Under the pieces are notes generated by a model that was not told where the DNA came from, did not search any database, and saw nothing but the letters and a program-made list of their open reading frames with translations. DNA of 64,000 nt from positions 1 to 64,000 of the forward strand of contig JAIBCA010000001.1 in assembly GCA_019694345.1 (NCBI GenBank), written 5' to 3'. Shown here in pieces: positions 36,277 through 44,322 of the stretch. The stretch is from Pyrinomonadaceae bacterium (lineage in GTDB: Bacteria; Acidobacteriota; Blastocatellia; Pyrinomonadales; Pyrinomonadaceae). The position numbers were made by a program, and so were the translations under genes. The stretch's first letter is position 1, and each line of letters begins with the position of its first letter.

Positions 36277-37020
36277 CTACTGAAGCATTACCGTTGGCAT
36301 TTCAGGCTCAAGGATCTCTTCGTTCAATCGAATCCGGCCATTGCTTTCCACTTCGGCATTCATTCTCAGTAAGGCGCGGTCGCGGATCACAAACAATATG
36401 ACCGTCGCAGGAAAGCCGTCCTTTAGTTTGGGGCCTTCAACCACATTTGTATATTTGTCGATGATCTCACCCTTCTTTCTAGTCTCTTCCGGTGACGGCG
36501 ACGGCAGCCACCACGACTCCTGGATCGAGTTTAAGATCTGAATGCCGCCCGTAAAATCGCGGGTCACATCAAAGAATGCGGATACATAGGCTACGTATTC
36601 GCCCGAAGATCGCAAGTTAAGACCACTTTTAGAAGCAAGCTCAAAGAAATGTTCAGGCTCGTTGTTCAGTACCTCAAGGCCGTCAGTTCCCCAAAAGCCC
36701 AATGCATAGACGCGCGGGCGGTCCGGCGGACGCGTCGAAACGCGATAGATACCGCCACTTGTAAAAAATGTCGTGGGTATCTGTTCCACATTTGTTTCAG
36801 GCCTTTGAAGCGCGGTCAGGATCGGATTTCCGAACCTAGCGGCCCGCCGTGTGATTTCTTCTCGAGTCAAACTTGTCATTTTTTTGTCTTCCATCGCTCT
36901 TTTCTTCTTCGGAGCTGGATCGATCTGTCCGTAGACGAGGATCGCCGCAGTGACGACCATGATAGGAACCATCAGCGGATCCAAATGAATACGATATCTG
37001 CCAAAGAGCGGTTGTCTCAT
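36277..37020 (-). CDS. unknown protein downstream of VgrG; possible immunity protein
   Basis: A 247-residue protein with a hydrophobic helix near residues 15-33 (DPLMVPIMVVTAAILVYGQI) followed by PKKKR, and a soluble domain rich in beta-like and charged segments (FFTSGGIYRVSTRPPDRPRV, FLVIRDRALL-type strands near the C-terminus). I know no family. Its position right after a VgrG with a C-terminal HExxH domain and before PAAR is where effector-immunity partners usually sit. An internal ATG at 36894 would give a cytosolic form lacking the helix. Confidence 0.5.
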   Translation of the reverse strand: MRQPLFGRYRIHLDPLMVPIMVVTAAILVYGQIDPAPKKKRAMEDKKMTSLTREEITRRAARFGNPILTALQRPETNVEQIPTTFFTSGGIYRVSTRPPDRPRVYALGFWGTDGLEVLNNEPEHFFELASKSGLNLRSSGEYVAYVSAFFDVTRDFTGGIQILNSIQESWWLPSPSPEETRKKGEIIDKYTNVVEGPKLKDGFPATVILFVIRDRALLRMNAEVESNGRIRLNEEILEPEMPTVMLQ

Positions 37021-37094
37021 ACGCTTACCAAAGAGACTGTATTTCCTGAGGCATCGCTTTCTCTCTCATTTTCAGCCCCGGGAAGTAACGCCTA

Positions 37095-39851
37095 TCACGG
37101 GCCAGCGGGGGCAGGCGTGTGACGGTTGTCATAATCCTGGCCCCAATAATCAACGTACGATTGAGGAGGATTGGTATTACCGGTATTGATATTGCCGTTT
37201 CGATAATCCTGAAGTATCGCTGCTTCACCGGCATCATTCGACCTCCGTGTCAGTTCTGCTTCCGAAATACCCGGTTCGGCCGCCTGCAGTCGTGCCCGTT
37301 CAGCATCGCGGGCCGCCACAAATGTCGGCCTTGTACTGCTGTTATCAACCACCGGTGTCCCTCCCGCGGCATTCATCTCGTCTTGTGCCTCGTATCTGCG
37401 GCGTTCGGCGTTGGCATCTTCACGCAGTTGCGTGTCGATATAGTCCGCCCGTGTTTGAGTCTGGACGTTTGCACTGGTCCCGTCGTGATCAGCCTCGGCA
37501 TGACGCATTTCGTGAACGAAGCTGGTCTCCGAATCGGTACGCGCCGGATCCATATTTACCGTGTTGCCGCCGTAAGCAGTTCCGCCCGGATTGGTCGTCA
37601 CCTGGACGTTATTTCGTTCGAATACCTCAAGTGCATGGCGGCCCTGAGCTGAGGTGTTCAGTCGATCGCGCATCGCGGTGAACGCCGCACTTTCGCCGGG
37701 CCGCGGCGGGTACACATGATGCTGAGAGCGGAGCTGCCGCCGATTGCGTCCACGTCCTCCGCCCGTCCGGGGTCGATCGAGGTTGCCCGGTTCGCCGTTA
37801 TCGGACCATTCCGCATCAAGCGGATCGTCGATCGCAGGGTCACCGGTTTCGGTGCCGAAGCCGCCCGAATTCACCTTGACCATTGAGCCAGCGATGGTGA
37901 CGCCGCTTGCATCGATAACGACGCAGCTACCGCCGACCTTGAGGCTGATCTTGGTTTTGGCTTCGAGGATTATCTCTTGGGCATTAAGCTCGGCTTTGGT
38001 CTTTACCAAGGTCGAAAGGTTTCCTTGGTAATCTTCGACTACGTCGGCCTTGACCGCCTCATTCAATTTGTCATCGATCCCGATATAGTGAGCGCTTTTG
38101 ACGTGAAGGTCATAATTGCCGCCAACCGAGATCGCCAGGTTGCCGCCCGGTTGATTATCCGAGCGCATGCCGATAACCTCTTGGCGATTGCCGCCGCAGG
38201 TTTCGTACATCGATCCACGGACTCGCAGATCATATCGCTTTTGCGAATGAACAAATACCTGTTCCTTTCCGGCTTTGTCCTCAAAACGCAGTTCATTGAA
38301 ACCCTTGCCGTCGTCGGGCGAGGTCCGCGTCTTTATGTAAGTCAGCGTTTTGAACTTGGGCAGCTCGTAGTGAGGCATAGTTTCCGGATTGTAGACCGAG
38401 CCCGTAATGATCGGTTGGTCCGGATCGCCCTCCATGAAATCAACGATTACCTCTTGGCCGATTCGCGGAATGAACATCGTCCCCCACTTATTTCCGGCAA
38501 TATTGGTAGCGACCCGCAACCAGCATGACGAACCCGCGTCATTTTGGCCCTGTCGGTCCCAGTGAAACTGTACCTTGACGCGGCCGAATTTGTCGGTGAA
38601 GATCTCTTCGCCGGCCGGACCGACCACAACCGCGGTCTGGCTGCCGTTTACGATCGGTTTCGCAGTCTTTCTAAGAGGTCGAAACGGCGCCTGGCCATTA
38701 CCCTGCGGTATGCATGCAAAATCAATGGCATACGCATTCGTGATCGCATCGTCTGAAATGTAACCGGGCGATTGCACGGCTTCAGTGCGGACGCTTACCA
38801 ATATATGGTTTCGGTTGTTTTCGGAGACCGGATGGGTCGTTAGCCGAAACCGATAACCGGCCGTCATCGAGCAGCAGTCGGACGTGCCGTAACTCGTCTT
38901 GTACGCCACGTCGAGTTCCTGCTGTCGAATGTCGACCGTCCGCTGCCGGTCATTGAATATCTTGTTCAGTTCGCCTGATTGTTCGCCCCCGCCCGACGAG
39001 ATGCCGTCAAACCTCTTCGCGTATTCGCCGGGAAAATCATAGTGCTCCAGTTGTTGATTACCGCCGATATTGAATCGGCTCACCTGCTGAGCCTCGAGGT
39101 GATTGGTCGGCAGCTGAAAGTTATGATCGAAGAGCGTGAACTTTCCTGTCCGGATCTGATTGGTCACCTGCCACGTATGCACCATCCCTTGCCATTCGGT
39201 CAACTCCGAACTGTCCATCGCAAATGGTATTTCCGAGCGCTCCGGGCACTCGCGATGCGATGCATCGGTATTGGCGACGATCATTCTGTGAGAGCTGGCG
39301 GTGTGTTCGAAATAGTAATAGATGCCTTCTTCTTCCATTAGCCGCGATGCAAAATCCCAGTCGGATTCACGGTACTGTACGCAGTAGTTGCGCGGTTGGA
39401 AATCACCTTGGATCTCAAAGTCCACTTCAAAGCCCTCGAGAACCTGCTGGAGAACGTCCGGAACCGACAGATTTTGAAAGATACGGCTCTGAGAGACCTG
39501 GGTCAGAAGCCAAACCTTTGGCACAAGCTCGGCCTGATATTTAGAAAACCGGGTATTTCGATTTCCCTGGGTGAAATTGACACAGATGCCATTGAAAAAT
39601 CGCTTGGTACCGTCGGTTTGCTCGACAGTGACGGTCATCGGCTGGCCAAGTATCTGCTGCGGATCGACGATCGTCGCTTCGCGTCCTTCCTCGGGCTCTT
39701 CATGCAGAAGCTCGAGGTCGAAATGAAAGAGTGACGACAATGCCTCACGGCTGCGTATACGCTTGATCAGCAAAAAGTCGTCGGCGAGCGGCGTCGCTAC
39801 ATTTAAGAGTCTTCCTTCTTGTGTCGTCGGCATAAATTCTTCGAGGCCCAT
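37095..39851 (-). CDS. vgrG: VgrG (TssI) spike protein with C-terminal HExxH domain
   Basis: A 918-residue evolved VgrG. Residues 1-330 are the gp27-like part (LIKRIRSREALSSLFHFDLE near the start, YCVQYRESDWDFASRLMEEE), 380-500 the gp5-like OB fold and needle (TDKFGRVKVQFHWDRQGQND, WGTMFIPRIGQEVIVDFMEG, DPDQPIITGSVYN), and about 610-660 a DUF2345-like tail ending GGSCVVIDASGVTIAG. After a Gly/Arg linker comes a domain of about 220 residues with His780-Glu781-Met-Arg-His784 (HEMRHAEADHDG), a zincin motif as in M91-type effector proteases. The gene follows the caspase-like gene by 54 bases. ATG at 39833 (MPTTQ) is an alternative start. Confidence 0.9.
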   Translation of the reverse strand: MGLEEFMPTTQEGRLLNVATPLADDFLLIKRIRSREALSSLFHFDLELLHEEPEEGREATIVDPQQILGQPMTVTVEQTDGTKRFFNGICVNFTQGNRNTRFSKYQAELVPKVWLLTQVSQSRIFQNLSVPDVLQQVLEGFEVDFEIQGDFQPRNYCVQYRESDWDFASRLMEEEGIYYYFEHTASSHRMIVANTDASHRECPERSEIPFAMDSSELTEWQGMVHTWQVTNQIRTGKFTLFDHNFQLPTNHLEAQQVSRFNIGGNQQLEHYDFPGEYAKRFDGISSGGGEQSGELNKIFNDRQRTVDIRQQELDVAYKTSYGTSDCCSMTAGYRFRLTTHPVSENNRNHILVSVRTEAVQSPGYISDDAITNAYAIDFACIPQGNGQAPFRPLRKTAKPIVNGSQTAVVVGPAGEEIFTDKFGRVKVQFHWDRQGQNDAGSSCWLRVATNIAGNKWGTMFIPRIGQEVIVDFMEGDPDQPIITGSVYNPETMPHYELPKFKTLTYIKTRTSPDDGKGFNELRFEDKAGKEQVFVHSQKRYDLRVRGSMYETCGGNRQEVIGMRSDNQPGGNLAISVGGNYDLHVKSAHYIGIDDKLNEAVKADVVEDYQGNLSTLVKTKAELNAQEIILEAKTKISLKVGGSCVVIDASGVTIAGSMVKVNSGGFGTETGDPAIDDPLDAEWSDNGEPGNLDRPRTGGGRGRNRRQLRSQHHVYPPRPGESAAFTAMRDRLNTSAQGRHALEVFERNNVQVTTNPGGTAYGGNTVNMDPARTDSETSFVHEMRHAEADHDGTSANVQTQTRADYIDTQLREDANAERRRYEAQDEMNAAGGTPVVDNSSTRPTFVAARDAERARLQAAEPGISEAELTRRSNDAGEAAILQDYRNGNINTGNTNPPQSYVDYWGQDYDNRHTPAPAGP

Positions 39852-39905
39852 ATCGGGCTATCGCTCGTATCAGATAGACGAACCTTGCAGTGATTTTTGC
39901 TTAAT

Positions 39906-40502
39906 TTAAGGCCGAGGCTCGAGCCGCGGATCACGAACCGCTCCGGACGAATCGTACCAAACACTTGGATTTTCGAACTCGGCGATGATATTGCCGTCAC
40001 GGCCGTATACAACAACGGGGCCCTCCCAGTCTCCATATTCGATCGCGGACTCCTCACAATCCAGAAAGCGGCACCGCTCCATTCGCGAATACGTCTGCGT
40101 CTCTCTCGCCGCGGTCACCTCCGCATGGGCCTCCAGAGCAATATGCCTGCACAATTCATCTCCGTCACCATGACGGGTCATAGACGTTTCCGCCGCATGG
40201 CAGGCGAATATTACGATCCGATCGACCTTATCTCGCAAACGGGCGAAATGGTGAACGGTCGTAAATGCGATCAGTTCGCGACAGAACAGCAACGCCGTCG
40301 TATCTTCGGCGATAACCCTGACTCCGTGGCACATCAGGTAAAGCACCCCGATGCCTCCACGCTCGTCGGCGATCCGCACGACCCGATCAAAAAAATCGCC
40401 GATATGTGTATTTTCATCGACCTCGAAGGCGATTGTGGACGCGGTTGAGATCGGCGTCCTGCCTTCCAGTCTTGTGTCGTGAACTACTACATTTACGGGC
40501 AT
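39906..40502 (-). CDS. caspase-like (CHAT/DUF4347-type) protein in the T6SS locus
   Basis: A 198-residue protein that looks like a caspase-hemoglobinase fold: GIGVLYLMCHGVRVIAED carries His59 and DRIVIFACHAAETS carries Cys101, the usual His-then-Cys dyad order after two hydrophobic strands. The C-terminus (AIEYGDWEGPVVVYGRDGN) is a further sheet edge. It has no signal peptide. It sits 3 bases after clpV and just before vgrG. It may be an effector, a processing protease for VgrG, or a regulatory factor. Family assignment rests on the motif pattern only. Confidence 0.6.
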   Translation of the reverse strand: MPVNVVVHDTRLEGRTPISTASTIAFEVDENTHIGDFFDRVVRIADERGGIGVLYLMCHGVRVIAEDTTALLFCRELIAFTTVHHFARLRDKVDRIVIFACHAAETSMTRHGDGDELCRHIALEAHAEVTAARETQTYSRMERCRFLDCEESAIEYGDWEGPVVVYGRDGNIIAEFENPSVWYDSSGAVRDPRLEPRP

Positions 40503-40505
40503 AAT

Positions 40506-43244
40506 TTACTCAAACTGATAGGTGAAGTTCTCGTCACTGCCGACCGAGACATGAACCTTGTTGATCCCTTTTCCGCTCGCCATTCTCGCCAGAACCTCGC
40601 CTGACATTTCCGGCAGCAGTGTCCCCGTCAGGATGTTGTAAACGTTGCGAGCCCCGCTGTCCACATCGGTACACCGTTTCGCCACCGTGTCGATGACGGC
40701 GTCGTCGTACGAAAATTGCGCGTTGTGGTTATCTCTGATGCGTTTTGCGATCTTGCCGAGTTGAAGCTTGATGATCAGCCGCATTATCTCGTCCGAGATC
40801 GGATAGAAAGGAACGGTGACCATTCTGCCGAGAAGCGCGGGTTTGAACGCCTTGTTAAGTTCAGGCTTGATCGCGTTTACCAGACCGTCCGGCGACGGCG
40901 TCGTGTCCGGATCAGCGCACAGTTTCATTATTGTGTCAGTGCCGACGTTTGAGGTTAGGATGATAATGCAGTTCTTAAAGTCGATCTCACGGCCTTCGCC
41001 GTCTTCAAGTACACCCTTATCGAAGACCTGAAAGAACAACTCCATCACGTCCGGATGTGCCTTTTCAACCTCGTCAAGCAGGACTACCGAGTATGGTTTC
41101 CGCCGAACGGCCTCGGTCAAAACTCCACCTTCGCCGTAACCGACATATCCCGGAGGCGATCCCTTCAGACTCGACACGGTATGAGCCTCCTGGTACTCGC
41201 TCATATTGATCGATATGAGATTCCTTTCGCCGCCGTACAACGAATCTGCAAGAGCCAGGGCGGTCTCGGTCTTGCCAACGCCAGACGTTCCGACGAGCAT
41301 AAAGACGCCGATCGGTCGTTTGGGGTCGGTCAGCCCGGCACGAGAGGTCCTGATCCTCTGAGCGATCGCTTCGAGTGCATGGTTCTGTCCAAGAACTCTT
41401 TCCTGCAGCGTCGCGGCCAGATTCAGCACCGCATTTATCTCATCGGCAACCATCTTGCCGATCGGTATGCCGGTCCAACCTGAAATGATCTCGGCGACCG
41501 TCTGTCCGTTGACCACCGGCTGCATCAGCGGATTCTCGCCTTGTATTGCCTTAAGCTCATCATTTGCGGCCTTCAGCTCAGCCTTGAGCGACTCAACATC
41601 GACAGCGGGTTCGGCCGGCGCCGGCGTCGCGGCATCAAAAGAATCGGCACTGTCGGCTGCGGCCCCGTCGTCGGCAATGGGAGGAACGGCCGGAGGTGCC
41701 GCATCCAACCGCGTCATTTCAAGCTTCACCCGTATGTTCCGGATCTTTTCGACAAGTTCCTTTTCCTTGTTCCATTGGGTGGTCAGCCTTTCCAACTCGA
41801 GGTTGGCCGCGTCAAGAGCGGTTTTCAGTTCGGCAAGCCGCGCATCGTGGTTCGCCCCGGTCACCTGCTCACGCAAAAGTGCTTCGGACTCGGACGAGAG
41901 GTTCTGTATCAATCGCGTTTCATCTTCGATCGCCGCGGGTGTTGCTCCCTGACCGATGGCGACCTTAGCGCAAGCTGTATCGAGGACCGAGACGCTCTTA
42001 TCAGGCAATTGACGGCCAGTGATGTATCGAGACGATAGTTTCACGCATTCTACTATCGCTTCGTCCAGGATTCGGACGTTATGATGGGCTTCCATTCTAC
42101 CGGCCAGTCCACGCATCATCGCGACGGCCTTCTCTTCGTCGGGCTCCTCAACCTTGACTACCTGAAAACGCCTGGCAAGTGCAGCGTCCTTTTCAAAATA
42201 CTTCTTATACTCGGCCCAAGTTGTAGCCGCGATCGTCCGCAATTCGCCTCGGGCGAGTGCCGGTTTGAGCAGGTTCGCAGCATCATTTTGGCCGGCCTGG
42301 CCACCGGCACCGATCATCGTGTGTGCCTCGTCGATGAACATTATTATCGGCTGCGGTGATGCTTTTACCTCGTCGATCACATTCTTAAGCCTCTGTTCAA
42401 ATTCGCCCTTTACGCCGGCTCCGGCCTGCAAAAGGCCGAGATCGAGCGAACGGACCGAGACATTTTTTAGCGGCTCGGGAACATCGCCCGCCGCGATACG
42501 TGCAGCAAAACCCTCGACGACGGCGGTTTTGCCAACGCCGGCCTCGCCAGTCAGGATCGGATTGTTCTGACGGCGACGGGTCAGGATATCGACTATTTGA
42601 CGTATCTCTCCCTCACGCCCCAGGATCGGGTCGATCTTGCCGTCGGCGGCTTTGGCCGTCAGGTCTTCGGTGTATTGGTCGAGGGCTTTTGTCTTACCCG
42701 GTACGCCGCTCGCAATTGGCGTACCGTCAGAAGATCCGGCCGTTTCGCCAAGGGCGACCGCGTCTCGCTCTTCGTTCGAATCGGCGGCTATCTCGGGTAG
42801 TTTGATCTGCAGCGACTCAGCGGAAATGTGGTTGAATTCGCGTGAGATCTCGCGAGCTATCCTCGCATAACTTTCGTTTGCGACCAATGCCAATACGAGA
42901 TGGCCGCTTCGGACGCGGGCCGCTCCATAATCGACCGATGCCAGGAGCCATGCATCCTGTATCCAACGAGGCAGTCGATCGCTGAGCCCGGGTGTGCGTG
43001 TGTTTCCGGTTTTCAATCGTTCGAGAGCGTCGGTTACGTCTTTGGTGAGGCGGTCAACGCTGACCTCATAATGACTGCAGATACGATGAAGGTCGGTGTT
43101 ATCCTGCTCGAGCAGTTTAGCCAGAATGTGTTCGATCTCAACATCATAATTTGTTCGAGAAAGACATAGTCCGGCTGCTCCTTCGAGAGCTTCGCGGCAA
43201 GTATCGTTCAGTCGTCCGATCAGCGATTTTAAATTAACGTTCAT
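40506..43244 (-). CDS. tssH: T6SS sheath-recycling ATPase TssH/ClpV
   Basis: Disassembles the contracted TssBC sheath in the cytoplasm. The 912-residue protein has a Clp N-domain (CREALEGAAGLCLSRTNYDV, EHILAKLLEQDNTDLHRI), D1 with Walker A GEAGVGKTAVVEG and Walker B IIMFIDEAHTMIGAGGQAG, a middle region, and D2 with GTSGVGKTETALALADSLYG and VVLLDEVEKAHPDVMELF. LDTACAKVAIGQ is the ClpV-specific stretch. An acidic Ala/Pro/Asp-rich stretch of about 40 residues (from DAAPPAVPPIADD) is inserted after the M domain. It follows tssG by 13 bases. Confidence 0.95.
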   Translation of the reverse strand: MNVNLKSLIGRLNDTCREALEGAAGLCLSRTNYDVEIEHILAKLLEQDNTDLHRICSHYEVSVDRLTKDVTDALERLKTGNTRTPGLSDRLPRWIQDAWLLASVDYGAARVRSGHLVLALVANESYARIAREISREFNHISAESLQIKLPEIAADSNEERDAVALGETAGSSDGTPIASGVPGKTKALDQYTEDLTAKAADGKIDPILGREGEIRQIVDILTRRRQNNPILTGEAGVGKTAVVEGFAARIAAGDVPEPLKNVSVRSLDLGLLQAGAGVKGEFEQRLKNVIDEVKASPQPIIMFIDEAHTMIGAGGQAGQNDAANLLKPALARGELRTIAATTWAEYKKYFEKDAALARRFQVVKVEEPDEEKAVAMMRGLAGRMEAHHNVRILDEAIVECVKLSSRYITGRQLPDKSVSVLDTACAKVAIGQGATPAAIEDETRLIQNLSSESEALLREQVTGANHDARLAELKTALDAANLELERLTTQWNKEKELVEKIRNIRVKLEMTRLDAAPPAVPPIADDGAAADSADSFDAATPAPAEPAVDVESLKAELKAANDELKAIQGENPLMQPVVNGQTVAEIISGWTGIPIGKMVADEINAVLNLAATLQERVLGQNHALEAIAQRIRTSRAGLTDPKRPIGVFMLVGTSGVGKTETALALADSLYGGERNLISINMSEYQEAHTVSSLKGSPPGYVGYGEGGVLTEAVRRKPYSVVLLDEVEKAHPDVMELFFQVFDKGVLEDGEGREIDFKNCIIILTSNVGTDTIMKLCADPDTTPSPDGLVNAIKPELNKAFKPALLGRMVTVPFYPISDEIMRLIIKLQLGKIAKRIRDNHNAQFSYDDAVIDTVAKRCTDVDSGARNVYNILTGTLLPEMSGEVLARMASGKGINKVHVSVGSDENFTYQFE

Positions 43245-43257
43245 TACTGGTCATCTC

Positions 43258-44322
43258 CTAATTTTCTGTGGGTGGACCGTCGGCCTGGATCACCAACTGA
43301 TCATCATCTGCCGTGAACGGCTTGGTTTTGAGCCACGTCGTCCAACCGAGCATTGGCCGCCGCACAGCCCTGGTCGTAAGCACCGAACCGGGCACTTGTT
43401 TGGCGGACAAAACAAGCTGAACATCGAAATCAAACTCGAACCCGATCATAAATCGGATCATCGAACAAAGCTGACGATATGCCGAGCCATTAGGCAAAAA
43501 GGCCTGATATTGCCTAAAGCTGAGCGGGCCAACACGGATGCGGATCTTGGACTGCTGATCCCAGACCCGCGTTCCGGCGATCGAGCTCTTGCCAAGTTCC
43601 GAATTGCTCCTGCCGAGTTTGGTAGTATCCTCATCTGCTAATTGGAGCCATTGACCGAAATATTGCTCGACCTTAGCCTGCACGCCAAAATGGTCGCTGA
43701 TCATATTCTCGACAGCGTTCACCGAGTGTGGTTTTTGGCCGATCAGGCCGACGTAGGGAAGCAGTGTTTCGTCGTCGATCTCCATTCGACCGCGAAGCCC
43801 GTCTGTCCCGAGGCCTGCGAGGTCGAAAATATATGATGTGAACTCACGGTCACCGCGTTCATAGGCGACCGGAAATCTATATTTTGCCCAGGCCCTGTAG
43901 AACATCGAAACCGATCGATGAGTGAAAATATCCAGAAATGACCAGAGCGTCGTGTCACGATGGCGAATTCGGTCAAGCACCAGTTCTGTATAATGCGTCG
44001 GCAAAACGCCGCTGACGCCGGCCATACCCATGAAATTAACAAGCATCTCGACGCGCCGCTCGTCTGAAACGGTATCGACGGTCTCGTGGATCTCTTGTAT
44101 CTCACTCGCCGGAAAATCGAGGCCGATACGCGAACGAAAACGCACTACCTCTTCGTTCGGGAGGGCATCTCTGCCCACGGTCTTGCGGTTCGTGTAGATC
44201 TTTTCAAGCAAGCGGACAGCCTGAAAAAACTCGAACGCGAACGGCTCGTCGAACAACTCTTGATTTAACGGCTTCTTTGGCACCTGTTTATGATAATTCC
44301 TGTTCACCCGCCCGCGGGGCAA
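43258..44322 (-). CDS. tssG: T6SS baseplate subunit TssG
   Basis: A 354-residue baseplate wedge protein. Family features include the N-terminal EPFAFEFFQAVRLLEKIY, VRFRSRIGLDFPASEIQEI, FMGMAGVSGVLPTHYTELVL, the segment IFTHRSVSMFYRAWAKYRFP, and SFRQYQAFLPNGSAYRQL. TssG and TssF form the wedge with TssE and TssK. The first 35 bases overlap the end of tssF, so translation is coupled. Confidence 0.93.
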   Translation of the reverse strand: MPRGRVNRNYHKQVPKKPLNQELFDEPFAFEFFQAVRLLEKIYTNRKTVGRDALPNEEVVRFRSRIGLDFPASEIQEIHETVDTVSDERRVEMLVNFMGMAGVSGVLPTHYTELVLDRIRHRDTTLWSFLDIFTHRSVSMFYRAWAKYRFPVAYERGDREFTSYIFDLAGLGTDGLRGRMEIDDETLLPYVGLIGQKPHSVNAVENMISDHFGVQAKVEQYFGQWLQLADEDTTKLGRSNSELGKSSIAGTRVWDQQSKIRIRVGPLSFRQYQAFLPNGSAYRQLCSMIRFMIGFEFDFDVQLVLSAKQVPGSVLTTRAVRRPMLGWTTWLKTKPFTADDDQLVIQADGPPTEN

